Part shown: positions 26,152 through 36,576 of the stretch, one piece after another
How positions within the stretch are numbered: position 1 is the stretch's first letter
How the letters are laid out: every line of letters begins with the position of its first letter
Assembly (NCBI GenBank): GCA_963665215.2
Contig: CAXXWW010000013.1
Span: 1 to 64,000, forward strand
Reading direction: 5' to 3'
Length of the DNA: 64,000 nt
Source of the DNA: G963665215 sp963665215
GTDB taxonomy: Bacteria; Chloroflexota; Dehalococcoidia; Lucifugimonadales; CAUZJF01
Translations under genes and position numbers: made by a program
The notes under the pieces: generated by a model
Databases searched by the model: none
Seen by the model: only the letters and a program-made list of their open reading frames with translations
Told to the model about the DNA's origin: nothing

Positions 26152-26520
26152 ATGAGCACCGGGCGACAGCGAATCGGCAGGCGCGGTGAGGAGATAGCCA
26201 AACGACGTCTTGAGGATATCGGCTACCGCATTCTTGAGACCAACTATCGCAGTAGAGAGGGAGAGATCGACCTGGTGGCCGAAAAGGACGGTGCCATCGT
26301 CTTCGTTGAGGTGCGTGCGAAGACGGGCACCGGCGCCGGCTCACCGGAGGAGTCCATAACCCCGAGGAAAAAGTCCCACCTCGTGGCAGTTGCACAGGAG
26401 TACCTGCAGGCCAACCGGGCTGAGGAGCGGGAGTGGCGGATAGACCTCGTCGCGATCGAGTTTGGGCCGGGCGGCAAGCTGCTCAGGCTAGATGTGCTGG
26501 AGAACGCAGTGCAGCTATAG
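26152..26520 (+). CDS. yraN: YraN / UPF0102 endonuclease-like protein
   Basis: The 122-aa protein has the restriction-endonuclease-like core: GRRGEEIAKRRLEDIGY at the N-terminus, GEID at 37-40 and FVEVRAK at 51-57, giving the E-D-ExK active-site layout. It is commonly encoded next to rnhB, as here, and its physiological role is not settled. The length is typical. Confidence 0.92.
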   Translation: MSTGRQRIGRRGEEIAKRRLEDIGYRILETNYRSREGEIDLVAEKDGAIVFVEVRAKTGTGAGSPEESITPRKKSHLVAVAQEYLQANRAEEREWRIDLVAIEFGPGGKLLRLDVLENAVQL

Positions 26521-26869
26521 AGGGTGTCCGCAGGTGCCGCGACCCGTCGGGGGATAATGCAACTCTGCCTGGCCCACGATGACAAGCCCTCAGAGACCGC
26601 AGAGGGGGTGGATCATTCGCCGAAGTAATTGTCACACGAAGCAATCCCCGCATGCCCGCAGGCGAGTCTTTACACTGGCTCTTGAGAGAGCCGTGGTAAG
26701 ATCATCGCCATGCCCCCAGTCGTCAGAGGCCAGGTCCACGCCATCCCAGATAACAGCAGGCCGCTGGGCCTCCATTCCGGCATACGGGTGTTGCGGCAGC
26801 CCGTGCTCCAACGGAAGCTATCCAAAACGTAAAAACTGATGACTCGTTCCTAACATGGAGGGAGGAGAC
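26521..26869. other. Gap without a recognisable gene
   Basis: About 350 bases between yraN and the translin-like gene. The 86-aa frame inside has no ribosome site and looks non-coding. No hairpin or promoter stands out. Confidence 0.4.
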
Positions 26870-27565
26870 TTGGCTTCGCCAATAGAGAAGAGATCCCATA
26901 AGGACAGGAAGTCAGAGCTGCTGGCCCTCGCGGAGAAGGCCCACGCCCGATTCACGGAAACCCATGGAGTGAGAGAGCGGGCTCTCAGGTTGTGCAGAGA
27001 GGTGGTCCGTAGCTCGGCCAACTCTATCAGGGCAACTCACCGAGGCGAGTTCAAGGAGGCGGAAAAACTCTTGGACCGGGTCTCGGCGATATTCGCGGAT
27101 ATTGAGGGACTGCTGCAGGGCCATCCCGCTGTCTACTACGCGGGCTACGTCGAGGACGCCCAGAAGGAGTACGTGGAGGCCAGCGCGACTCTATCGTTCG
27201 CCAAAGGAGCGGAGCTGTCTGGCCTCGACGAGCTGGGTGTGGGACCGGCGCCGTATCTTAACGGCTTGGCCGAGGCCGTTGGCGAGATGCGACGATTCAT
27301 CCTGGACTCGCTGCGCAGGGACGATTTTGGCCGCTGTGAGGATCTTCTCGACATCATGGACGAGGTCTACACCATCCTCGTCTCGATGGACTTCCCCGAC
27401 GCCGTTACAAGGGGGCTGAGGCGCAGCACCGACGTGACGCGAAGCATCCTTGAGCGCACCAGGGGCGACCTGACGTTCGCCCTGAGGCAGCAGCGCCTCG
27501 AGGAGAAGCTCGACTCATTCTGGAAGGCCCTCGCGGACCGCGGCGCCGGCGATGACCAGAGCTGA
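26870..27565 (+). CDS. Translin-family protein
   Basis: The 231-aa all-helical protein resembles translin: an N-terminal basic helix, ALRLCREVVRSSANSIRATH, EFKEAEKLLDRVSAIFADIE, then HPAVYYAGYVEDAQKEYVEA, and a C-terminal LGVGPAPYLNGLAEAVGEMRR segment. These match the conserved translin regions of archaeal and some bacterial homologues. Translins are octameric RNA/DNA-binding proteins with nuclease activity in some cases. TTG 26870 follows GGAGGAG closely and is preferred; ATG 26855 lies before that site. It faces the cyclase gene, which is convergent. Confidence 0.85.
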   Translation: MASPIEKRSHKDRKSELLALAEKAHARFTETHGVRERALRLCREVVRSSANSIRATHRGEFKEAEKLLDRVSAIFADIEGLLQGHPAVYYAGYVEDAQKEYVEASATLSFAKGAELSGLDELGVGPAPYLNGLAEAVGEMRRFILDSLRRDDFGRCEDLLDIMDEVYTILVSMDFPDAVTRGLRRSTDVTRSILERTRGDLTFALRQQRLEEKLDSFWKALADRGAGDDQS

Positions 27566-27641
27566 CGGCAGAGCCTCCCCTTGCGCCTGAGGCCTCCTCG
27601 GGATCGCGGGCCACATCCTTATGGGGCCATACTTTCCGGGG

Positions 27642-28439
27642 TTACTTCAGCGAGTAAGCACGCACAGGCTCGCTGATGCCCTTGAGCTCCAGGACTCGCT
27701 CGCGGGCATTCGGGAAGGCGCTCCTCACCCGGTGGTAGACTTCCTCCGAGGCGAGGATCTGGCCTGGTCCAGCCAGGTTCTGGAGGCGAGAGCCGATATT
27801 GACAACGTCGCCCATCACGGTATAGTCCTTGCAGTCATCGGACCCAACCAGAGATGCATACGCCATACCGGTAGTTACGCCAACTCCGACACGAAGCAGG
27901 TCCCCGCCGCCCAGTTTAGAGTTGATTTCGGGTACGGCAAGCTGGATCTGGGTGGCCGCAGTCATAGCCTTTGCGACATGGTCCTCGCGTCGGATAGGCA
28001 CGTTGAAGAAAGCCAAGACCGCGTCGCCGCGGAAATTGTCAAGTATGCCGTCGTGGGACACCACTATGACTCTGCACCGCCTAAAGAACTCATCGATCAG
28101 GGGGGTTATAACCTCGGGTCCCAGCTCGTGAGTCAGTCTGGTAAAGTCTCGACAGTCCGCGAAGAGTACTGTTATCTCAGAGAGGTGACCCACCTCCCAG
28201 TGGATGTCTCATACGTTACAGATGTTGGGGTTCTTGGGACTCCGATCGATTCCCAACAGCCGCCATATGCCACCCCTGAGGCCAGTAAAGTGCATCTTCC
28301 TATCGATCAGATAGAACGGAACGGCCAGAACCATGCTCGGTCTGAACTTCGACCGCGGTACATCGACGCCGGGGGTCTTGGGAGTCCGCGCGAAGTGGTC
28401 AACCAGACAGTGGTCGGAGAGCTTAATATTCTCGTGCAT
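27642..28439 (-). pseudogene. Adenylate/guanylate cyclase interrupted by in-frame TGA
   Basis: One continuous frame of 265 codons is broken only by TGA at 28209-28211. Before it: HFTGLRGGIWRLLGIDRSPK, then NPNICNV. After it: DIHWEVGHLSEITVLFADCR. The class III cyclase core follows, with metal-binding Asp in FADCRDF, RGDAVLAFFN and GDVVNIGSRLQ. Relatives usually read CNxC at the break, so the stop replaces a conserved Cys. Three readings are possible: a nonsense mutation, a restart at GTG 28193 giving a bare 183-aa cyclase domain, or selenocysteine. A hairpin GAGGTG-GGT-CACCTC starts 13 bases after the TGA. I list it as a pseudogene as the simplest reading. Confidence 0.65.
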
Positions 28440-28734
28440 GGAGACTCTCTTTTTTCTTCCTACCTTTCGTCCATACGGGCCACTCGGTGCGAAGAGAAGG
28501 CAAGCTTCCCGGAACTCCCCACATCAGCCGACTTGCTGTCCTTGATGACCGGTAGGCTACAGGCGTCTCTCGACCCTGTCAATAACCTTGCTCCATCGCA
28601 AAGCATCCGTTGGTGGGGAGTTATATAAAGGTCAGGGACACACCCGGCGTGGTGCGCCGGCTCTTAATATGGTTTGCACGCCAGACAGATGGCACAATAT
28701 TGCACAGAACGGCACACTTTAAGCGGCCTGGCAG
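28440..28734. other. Gap upstream of the cyclase gene
   Basis: This intergenic stretch lies before the cyclase start (minus strand) and should hold its promoter, but no clear -35/-10 pair is visible. It contains no gene-like frame. Confidence 0.35.
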
Positions 28735-29113
28735 GATGCTGAAAAACTCGTTCGACCATCTCCCTGGCCCCCTTCCTGGCCGAGCCTGTCCTAAAAGTCC
28801 CTTCTCCCCTGGCGGGAGAAGGCTAGGATGAGGGGGTGCCGACGAAAGTCGGCATATGGATTCACGGTGTGGACGATTGCGACTGCTAGTCGGACCACCC
28901 TCATCCGCCGGCCTATGGCGGGACCGGCCCTTCGGCAAGCTCCGGACAGGCGCCGGGGCTTCGCCCCTTTGCACACCCCGTATTTCATCAGCCTGCAAGG
29001 GGAACCGGGCTTCCTTGCGAGATATCAGCGGTGCCCCCTCGCTCCTTGAGGGCAGGCGGGCGGGAAAGGGAATTGTTGACTGCCCTACCCTCCTATGATA
29101 GCTTTTCAGCATC
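28735..29113. repeat. 379-bp MITE-like element
   Basis: The ends are a perfect inverted repeat: GATGCTGAAAA at 28735-28745 and TTTTCAGCATC at 29103-29113, extended by a matching CT after one mismatch. Inside is a second strong hairpin, CCTTCTCCC/GGGAGAAGG (about 28799-28823). No transposase is encoded, so it would depend on one elsewhere in the genome. Confidence 0.6.
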
Positions 29114-29139
29114 ACATCGTCAAAGATTCCTGGGTAAGG

Positions 29140-29166
29140 GTCTTCCCGTCAAGGGGAGGCTTTTTT
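29140..29166 (+). terminator. Rho-independent terminator-like hairpin before hppA
   Basis: GTCTTCCC pairs with GGGGAGGC (eight pairs, two G-U) around a five-base loop and is followed directly by six T residues (29161-29166). It sits 14 bases before the preferred hppA start, so it either ends upstream transcription or acts as an attenuator on hppA. Confidence 0.6.
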
Positions 29167-29179
29167 GTGGAGTGAAAAC

Positions 29180-31303
<2,124 letters not shown>

Positions 31304-31782
31304 GGCACCGACGGAGTCACCGAGTGGGGCCCGTACCCTTCCCAAAGAGCTCTGTCGCACGCGATCTATTCACCAAAAGTGTGTGTTGGCAAGAGTTCAA
31401 CGCGCCGGGCTGATGTGGCCCATCGACTCGCCCGAACATGCGTGCTATATTTGACTCATGGGACAGACCCTCGGCCTGCGCTGAGCTTGCCGAAGTGGAC
31501 CGTCCCATTTTCACGCTCAAGTGTCCCACCGCGCAGGAAAATCCCTATCTGAGAGGGGCAGAATGGAACAAAATGGGACGGATTGCCCGCGCGACCGCCC
31601 GGCCCGTTCGTGGTGAGCCGGCCTGTCCTGAGCGAAGTCGAAGGGTCGAACCACTGGTCAGCAAAGCGAGATACTGGAAATGAAGCGGCCCCGCGGGACT
31701 GAGAATGTTGCTTTACTTATATGTACCCAGTTGCTACCGTTGAGAGGCAGTCTCACCCTGGCCGCACACAACTGAGGTAGCG
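31304..31782. other. Gap with inverted repeat and REP-like cores, upstream of glyS
   Basis: No gene is evident in 479 bases. CCGTCCCATTTT (31500-31511) and AAAATGGGACGG (31570-31581) form a perfect 12-bp inverted repeat. Two REP-like CTGAGC..GAAG cores lie at about 31480 and 31625. I looked for a glycine T-box (the conserved GGGTGG.ACCGCG antiterminator bulge) and did not find one. Confidence 0.5.
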
Positions 31783-33123
31783 TTGACACACGAGCCGTCA
31801 AAGGTCGACCTGAATACGTTGGTGTCCCTCTGCAAGCGAAGAGGGTTCATATTCCAGAGCAGCGAGATCTACGGCGGCCTCGCCAGCACCTGGGACTACG
31901 GACCCCTGGGCGTCGAGCTCAAGCGCAACGTCAAGGACGTCTGGTGGGAGACCATGGTGCGCGGGCGGGACGACATGGTGGGGTTGGACGCCTCGGTCCT
32001 GATGCACCCCGACGTATGGCGTGCCAGCGGCCACGTGGACAGCTTCTCCGACCCTCTGGTGGAGTGTAAGGCGTGCCACCGGCGTTGGCGGGAGGACGAG
32101 CTATCCGAGCACAGGTGTCCGAGCTGCGGGGGCGACCTGACCGAGCCGCGCATGTTCAACCTCATGTTCAAGACGTTTCTCGGGCCGGTTGAAGACGATG
32201 CCAGCGTCGCCTATCTCAGGCCGGAGACCGCCCAGGGGATCTTCGTGAATTTCAATAACGTCCTCACCGCGACCAGACGCAAGCTGCCATTTGGCATCGC
32301 CCAGGTGGGCAAGGCCTTCCGCAACGAGATCACCACCGGCAACTTCATCTTCCGGACGCGCGAGTTCGAGATCATGGAGCTGGAATTTTTTGTCAAGCCG
32401 GACGAAGCCGAAGCGTGGCACCGTCGGTGGGTCGAGGAGAGCATGCGGTGGTACACCGGCCTGGGTATAGACAAGCACCGGCTCCGGCTCCGCGAACACG
32501 GGCCCGACGAGCTGGCCCACTACTCGAAGGCGACGCACGATATCGAGTACTGCTACCCGTGGGGCTGGGGCGAGATTGGCGGGGTCGCCAACCGGACCGA
32601 CTTCGACCTCAGGGCCCACTCGGACGCCAGCGGGGAGGCTCTTACATACTTTGATGACGAGAGCGGCGAGCACATCACGCCTCACGTCGTCGAGCCAACC
32701 TTTGGGGTGGACAGGGCTGTGATGACCTTCCTGGTCGACTCGTACGTGGAGGAGGAGGCGCGCAACGCCGGTGGCAAGACCGACCGCCGGGTGCTCCTGA
32801 AGCTGCACCCTGCCCTTGCCCCGGTAAAGGTCGCCGTATTGCCCTTGAGCCGGAACGACAGGCTGGTCCCGCTGGCCCGCGAGGTCCACGACACGGTGAG
32901 GAGCTCGGGCGCCATTCGTGGTCTCGTGCAGTACGACGACGCCCAGAGCATCGGCAGGCGCTACCGGCGCCAGGACGAGGTCGGCACGCCTCTGTGCGTC
33001 ACGGTGGACTTCGACTCCCTGGAGGACCGCGCCGTCACCATCCGCGAGCGAGACTCGATGGAGCAGGTCCGCGTGCCCATCGCGGAGGTGGTGCGGGAGT
33101 TGACCGCTCGGCTGGATGCGTGA
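31783..33123 (+). CDS. glyS: Glycyl-tRNA synthetase, dimeric type
   Basis: The 446-aa class II synthetase is the single-chain alpha2 form, not the bacterial alpha/beta tetramer. FIFQSSEIYGGLASTWDYGP is at the N-terminus, a zinc-like CKACHRRW ... CPSCGG pair follows, then motif 2 FRNEITTGNFIFRTREFE, and motif 3 HVVEPTFGVDRAVMTFL. The anticodon-binding domain ends with VPIAEVVRELTARL. The start is TTG 31783 after GAGG. The last eight bases overlap the DUF4258 gene, and a decayed second copy of its 3' end lies at 33685-33748. Confidence 0.95.
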   Translation: MTHEPSKVDLNTLVSLCKRRGFIFQSSEIYGGLASTWDYGPLGVELKRNVKDVWWETMVRGRDDMVGLDASVLMHPDVWRASGHVDSFSDPLVECKACHRRWREDELSEHRCPSCGGDLTEPRMFNLMFKTFLGPVEDDASVAYLRPETAQGIFVNFNNVLTATRRKLPFGIAQVGKAFRNEITTGNFIFRTREFEIMELEFFVKPDEAEAWHRRWVEESMRWYTGLGIDKHRLRLREHGPDELAHYSKATHDIEYCYPWGWGEIGGVANRTDFDLRAHSDASGEALTYFDDESGEHITPHVVEPTFGVDRAVMTFLVDSYVEEEARNAGGKTDRRVLLKLHPALAPVKVAVLPLSRNDRLVPLAREVHDTVRSSGAIRGLVQYDDAQSIGRRYRRQDEVGTPLCVTVDFDSLEDRAVTIRERDSMEQVRVPIAEVVRELTARLDA

Positions 33124-33439
33124 TTTAGAGGCTGACGCCCGTCAGATCCGTCGATTAGTTTCAGAAGGTGAGATCCTTCTCACCAGGCATGGAGACGAGG
33201 AAGCACTGGCAGAACATATCTTGGTTGCCGACATCAGAGAAGCTCTTGTCAGTGGTATCATTCTGGAAGACTACCCAGAGCACCAGAGAGGCCCCTGCTG
33301 TCTGATGTACGGCAGGACCAAGGCGGGTCGCAATCTGCACGTGGTAGTGAGCAAAGATGCGACACCGGTCGTAGTCATAACAGTGTACGAGCCGAGACCT
33401 CCCTACTGGACAACCCCAAGGGAAAGAGGCGGAAGATGA
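33116..33439 (+). CDS. DUF4258 toxin-like protein
   Basis: The 107-aa protein matches DUF4258: an N-terminal LTRHGDEEALAEHILVADIR, EALVSGIILEDYPEHQRG, then CCLMYGRTKAGRNLHVVVS and VVVITVYEPRPPYW. The family is RelE/BrnT-like and is usually paired with a small zinc-finger antitoxin, as here. The ATG at 33116 lies inside the end of glyS, and the stop overlaps the start of the antitoxin-like gene by four bases, so the pair is translationally coupled. Toxicity is inferred from family and layout, not shown. Confidence 0.8.
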   Translation: MRDLEADARQIRRLVSEGEILLTRHGDEEALAEHILVADIREALVSGIILEDYPEHQRGPCCLMYGRTKAGRNLHVVVSKDATPVVVITVYEPRPPYWTTPRERGGR

Positions 33440-33669
33440 AGTGTAACCTTTGCCACGGCCAATACAGCGATAATACGACAGTGCTGAGCTTTCAGCGGGG
33501 CGCTCGTACCGTGGTTGTGGAAGATGTACCTGCCCTAGTGTGCGATGTCTGCGGGGATGAGCTCGTGACCGAAGCCGTCGCCCGAGAGGTGGAAGAGCTT
33601 TTGAGAAAAGAGCCACAAGGTACGGCCCCCTTGTATCGATTTCCCGAAAGGGTGCCTCCGCCCACCTAG
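33436..33669 (+). CDS. YgiT/MqsA-type zinc-finger antitoxin-like protein
   Basis: The 77-aa protein has a four-Cys zinc site: Cys3 and Cys6 (CNLC) and Cys36 and Cys39 (CDVC), as in the N-terminal domain of MqsA/YgiT proteins. The C-terminal helix EAVAREVEELLRKEPQ is short and there is no HTH domain, so it is the stand-alone YgiT-type. It probably neutralises the DUF4258 partner encoded just upstream. Its stop lies 16 bases before a fragment of the glyS 3' end. Confidence 0.82.
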   Translation: MKCNLCHGQYSDNTTVLSFQRGARTVVVEDVPALVCDVCGDELVTEAVAREVEELLRKEPQGTAPLYRFPERVPPPT

Positions 33670-33684
33670 ACCCTAGAGGAAAAC

Positions 33685-33748
33685 GCCGTCACCATCCGGG
33701 CCGCGATTCGATGGAGCAGGTCCGCGTGCCCATCGCGGAGGTGGTGCG
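33685..33748 (+). repeat. Decayed duplicate of the glyS 3' end
   Basis: About 64 bases match glyS 33031-33095 closely, with a few substitutions and one missing base that destroys the frame. The toxin-antitoxin-like pair lies between the two copies, as expected if an insertion brought in or duplicated the glyS end. Confidence 0.85.
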
Positions 33749-33766
33749 TACGCTAGGCAATCCCCC

Positions 33767-35002
33767 ATGCGGATACTCCACTTTAGTGACGTTCACATAG
33801 GCGTTGAGAACTACGGCCAGACCGACCCGCAGACTGGCCTCTCCACGCGCCTGGCCGACTTTCTGTCCTCACTGGACGAGGTGGTCTCCTACGCGGTCGA
33901 TAACCGCGTGGACCTTGTGCTGTTCTGCGGTGACGCCTATAAAAGCCGCGACCCCAGCCAGACGCACCAGCGGGAGTTCGCCAAGCGCATCGCCAGGCTC
34001 TCCTCCGAGGGCATTCCCGTCTTCCTGCTCTCGGGCAACCACGACATGCCCCTCGTGACCGGCCGCGCCACCGCGCTGGAGATCTTTCGTACTCTCGAGG
34101 TCCAGAACCTGTACACCGCCGATACCCTCCGAACGCACGTAATTGACACCGCTGCCGGGCCCGTGCAAATCGTGGCTGTACCGTGGATCAGGCGCAGCGC
34201 ATATCTGAGCAGGGAGGATACGCGGGGTCTGACACCCGATGAGGTCAACGAGGCCATCCAACGGCGCCTGGCCGACGCCATCAGAATGCAGGCCGAGGCG
34301 CTGGACGGGAGCCTGCCCGCGGTACTCGCAGGCCACATTTCCATCTCCGAGGCCAAGACAAGCTCTGAGCAGTCGATGATGCTGGGGCGGGACCACGTGC
34401 TGCTAAAAAGCGACGTGGCGTTGCCACAGTTCGACTACGTGGCCCTGGGTCACGTTCACCGGCATCAAATCCTCGGCCGCGATCCCCTCGTAGTATATTG
34501 TGGGAGCCTCCAACGCATCGACTTCGGCGAAGAGAAGGACGAGAAGGGGTTCTGCCTGGTCGATCTCGACACAACCAAGCCCGCTGGACAGAGGGCCGGC
34601 GAGGTCGAGTTCCGCAGCGTCGACGCCAGGGCTTTCCTGACGATTTCCGTCGATGTGCCCATAGGGGACCCCGATCCGACGCGCACGGTGATCGAGTCGA
34701 TAGCGCGAAACCATGTCGCCGGCGCCATAGTCAGGGTTCTGATAAAGCTACCAAGTGAGCTGGACGGCCACCTGCGGGAGGCGGAAATTAGGCAGGCCCT
34801 TGAGGGCGCCCATTTCCTGGCCTCGATCTCCAGGGAGGTCGTCGAGCAGACTCGACCGCGACTCGGGCACGGCCACTGGCAGGCCCTCGACCCTCGCGAG
34901 GCATTGAGGCTGTATCTGGAAAGCCGCAACGTTGCTCCTGACCGGGCCGATGTGTTGATGCGGCGCGCTGACGTGCTAATGGAAGACGAGACCCCGGACT
35001 AG
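33767..35002 (+). CDS. sbcD: SbcD-like DNA repair exonuclease subunit
   Basis: The 411-aa Mre11-type metallophosphoesterase has motif I HFSDVHIG (Asp8, His10), motif II FCGDAYKSRD, motif III LSGNHDMP, and the later metal-binding AGHISISEA and ALGHVHRHQ. The C-terminal ~150 residues form the capping domain. It should work with an SbcC/Rad50 ATPase to trim hairpins and double-strand ends, but no sbcC gene lies in the window, so the partner is elsewhere. The start follows the decayed glyS fragment by 18 bases. Confidence 0.92.
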   Translation: MRILHFSDVHIGVENYGQTDPQTGLSTRLADFLSSLDEVVSYAVDNRVDLVLFCGDAYKSRDPSQTHQREFAKRIARLSSEGIPVFLLSGNHDMPLVTGRATALEIFRTLEVQNLYTADTLRTHVIDTAAGPVQIVAVPWIRRSAYLSREDTRGLTPDEVNEAIQRRLADAIRMQAEALDGSLPAVLAGHISISEAKTSSEQSMMLGRDHVLLKSDVALPQFDYVALGHVHRHQILGRDPLVVYCGSLQRIDFGEEKDEKGFCLVDLDTTKPAGQRAGEVEFRSVDARAFLTISVDVPIGDPDPTRTVIESIARNHVAGAIVRVLIKLPSELDGHLREAEIRQALEGAHFLASISREVVEQTRPRLGHGHWQALDPREALRLYLESRNVAPDRADVLMRRADVLMEDETPD

Positions 35003-35107
35003 GCTTCGCCATGGCTGCAGGACGAGTCCGAAGCGCCTCGGGCCCGGCCATTGGCATCCGATGAGGGGTATGGTAATAACTCCAGGGACGTGGCATGGGA
35101 GAGCCGC

Positions 35108-35707
35108 ATGTTCAAACTCGGAGCCGTCCTTGCTGAGTATTGGCGCGGGGCCCTGCGCCGCGTGTCAACGAGCGCTCCGGGGCCCTCACCAAGAAACCTC
35201 TCGGCACTGGCGGCCGCCACCTCCATTCTTTTCGTTGGGTGCTCCGGCCTGCTTGGCGCTGCTGCCCGGACCGATGAGTCCGCGCCGGACTTCCAGCTCG
35301 AGCTCTTCGCCAATGAGAACTACGCCAGGGGCGAACAGATAAGCCTGGCCCAGTTCGCGGGACATCCCGTGGTGATCAACTTCTGGTTTCCGTCCTGTCC
35401 GCCCTGTCGCCTGGAGATGCCGGACCTGGAGGCTTCATTTCGAAAGCACAAGGTGGACGGCGTGGAGTACATCGGTGTGCAGCAGTTGGGCCTGGACTCA
35501 ATCGAGGACGGACAAGAGTTCATCGACGAGTTCGGGATCACCTACGCCGTTGGCCCCGACGCAACCGGCCGCATAGTCATCGATTACAATGTAACCGGAT
35601 TTCCCACCACCGTCTTCCTGGACGAGCACCACGAAGTGGCCCAGACATGGGCTGGCGTCCTTACCGCCGACAAGTTGGAAGAGCTCATTCAAATACTGTT
35701 ACAATAG
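35108..35707 (+). CDS. TlpA/ResA-like membrane-anchored thioredoxin
   Basis: The 199-aa protein has a hydrophobic segment ending in FVGC (Cys45, a possible lipobox), then a thioredoxin fold with NFWFPSCPPCRLEMP. The redox pair is Cys97-Cys100 in CPPC. The cis-Pro loop is VTGFPTTVFLD. It probably reduces disulfides or helps cytochrome c maturation on the outer face of the membrane. The longer frame starting at 35051 adds no features. A CopD-like membrane gene follows 125 bases downstream. Confidence 0.88.
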   Translation: MFKLGAVLAEYWRGALRRVSTSAPGPSPRNLSALAAATSILFVGCSGLLGAAARTDESAPDFQLELFANENYARGEQISLAQFAGHPVVINFWFPSCPPCRLEMPDLEASFRKHKVDGVEYIGVQQLGLDSIEDGQEFIDEFGITYAVGPDATGRIVIDYNVTGFPTTVFLDEHHEVAQTWAGVLTADKLEELIQILLQ

Positions 35708-35832
35708 CGTGCGGTCTGCCGTTCCGGAGCGGGCACTTCGCGAAGGCCACCGCCGAGAGCGAGGGGAACCGGCCTGGAACGAAGCGACCGGGCGCTGGAT
35801 TCGTTGGCGTCTGGCAGACACCGTGAGACCAG

Positions 35833-36330
35833 ATGAGCGCCGGCGACCTATTCTTTCTAGTAGTCAGATGGCTGCATTTGGTATCGGCTGCCGCCTGGAT
35901 TGGCGGTAGCTTGTTTTATTTCCTCGTCTTTGGCCCAGCCCTCCGGCGCGCAGCCGAGCCCTCCCGCTTCTTGACCGCCAGTATGGCGACTGAATTCAGG
36001 GCCGTGGTTAACACGTGCATTGTTGTGCTTGTGGCGACCGGCGCCATCCTGGCATTCGACCGGCTCACGGTGGGAGTAGTGGGCGCTCCGTACGCCGTGA
36101 CTCTGGGCGTCAAGGCGGTGTTGTCGGTCTGGATGTTCTTGCTCGTGCGAGAAGAGCGACGCCGCTCAGACATCCCCGGGCCGTTTCGCCGGCCACCGAC
36201 GCCCGCATCGACGAAGCTCGGCAAACTGGGCCGCTCGCTCTGGGGCTACAACACCCTCCTGATCATTGGGATCGTGGTCTTCTTCCTTTCGGACCTGCTC
36301 AAGGTCCTCTTCGAGAACGCGCTATCGTGA
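35833..36330 (+). CDS. CopD-like membrane protein
   Basis: The 165-aa protein has four membrane helices. It begins with LVVRWLHLVSAAAWIGGSLF, whose RWLH...WIGG pattern is typical of the CopD/YcnJ-like copper-resistance superfamily and of related heme-binding four-helix proteins. A second helix pair lies near the end (YNTLLIIGIVVFFLSDLL). A role in copper or heme handling is an inference from the family. It follows the TlpA-like gene and precedes a Trm112-like gene on the same strand. Confidence 0.75.
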   Translation: MSAGDLFFLVVRWLHLVSAAAWIGGSLFYFLVFGPALRRAAEPSRFLTASMATEFRAVVNTCIVVLVATGAILAFDRLTVGVVGAPYAVTLGVKAVLSVWMFLLVREERRRSDIPGPFRRPPTPASTKLGKLGRSLWGYNTLLIIGIVVFFLSDLLKVLFENALS

Positions 36331-36393
36331 GACCACCTCCTTGTCAATGCGAATTTCACGAAACATACGGGACAGGACATTTGGAGAGGATAG

Positions 36394-36576
36394 ATGAAAC
36401 CAGAACTGATGGATATTCTCGCGTGCCCGGTGTGCAAGGGTGCTCTCACCCTGACCGTTACCGAAGAGGAGGACGGCGAGATAGTTGCCGGCAGTCTGCA
36501 TTGCAAAACATGCGACGAGACCTACCCCATCGAGGACACGATCCCGAACCTGTTGCCCCCTGAGATGCGGGCCTAG
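36394..36576 (+). CDS. Trm112-like zinc-ribbon protein
   Basis: The 60-aa protein begins LMDILACPVCKGAL and has a second pair in LHCKTCDETYPIED, so four cysteines (11, 14, 37, 40) form a zinc ribbon. This is the Trm112/YcaR form, which activates or stabilises methyltransferases in the systems studied. The partner here is not known. Its stop overlaps the folK stop from the other strand. Confidence 0.88.
   Translation: MKPELMDILACPVCKGALTLTVTEEEDGEIVAGSLHCKTCDETYPIEDTIPNLLPPEMRA

Noticed and set aside
25934..26155. A 73-aa ORF overlapping the yraN start by ATGA
   Set aside because: The overlap looks like coupling, but the product has no recognisable pattern and the frame lacks a ribosome site.
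31304..31782. Glycine T-box or other riboswitch before glyS
   Set aside because: No conserved T-box antiterminator sequence or specifier loop was found; only repeats are seen.
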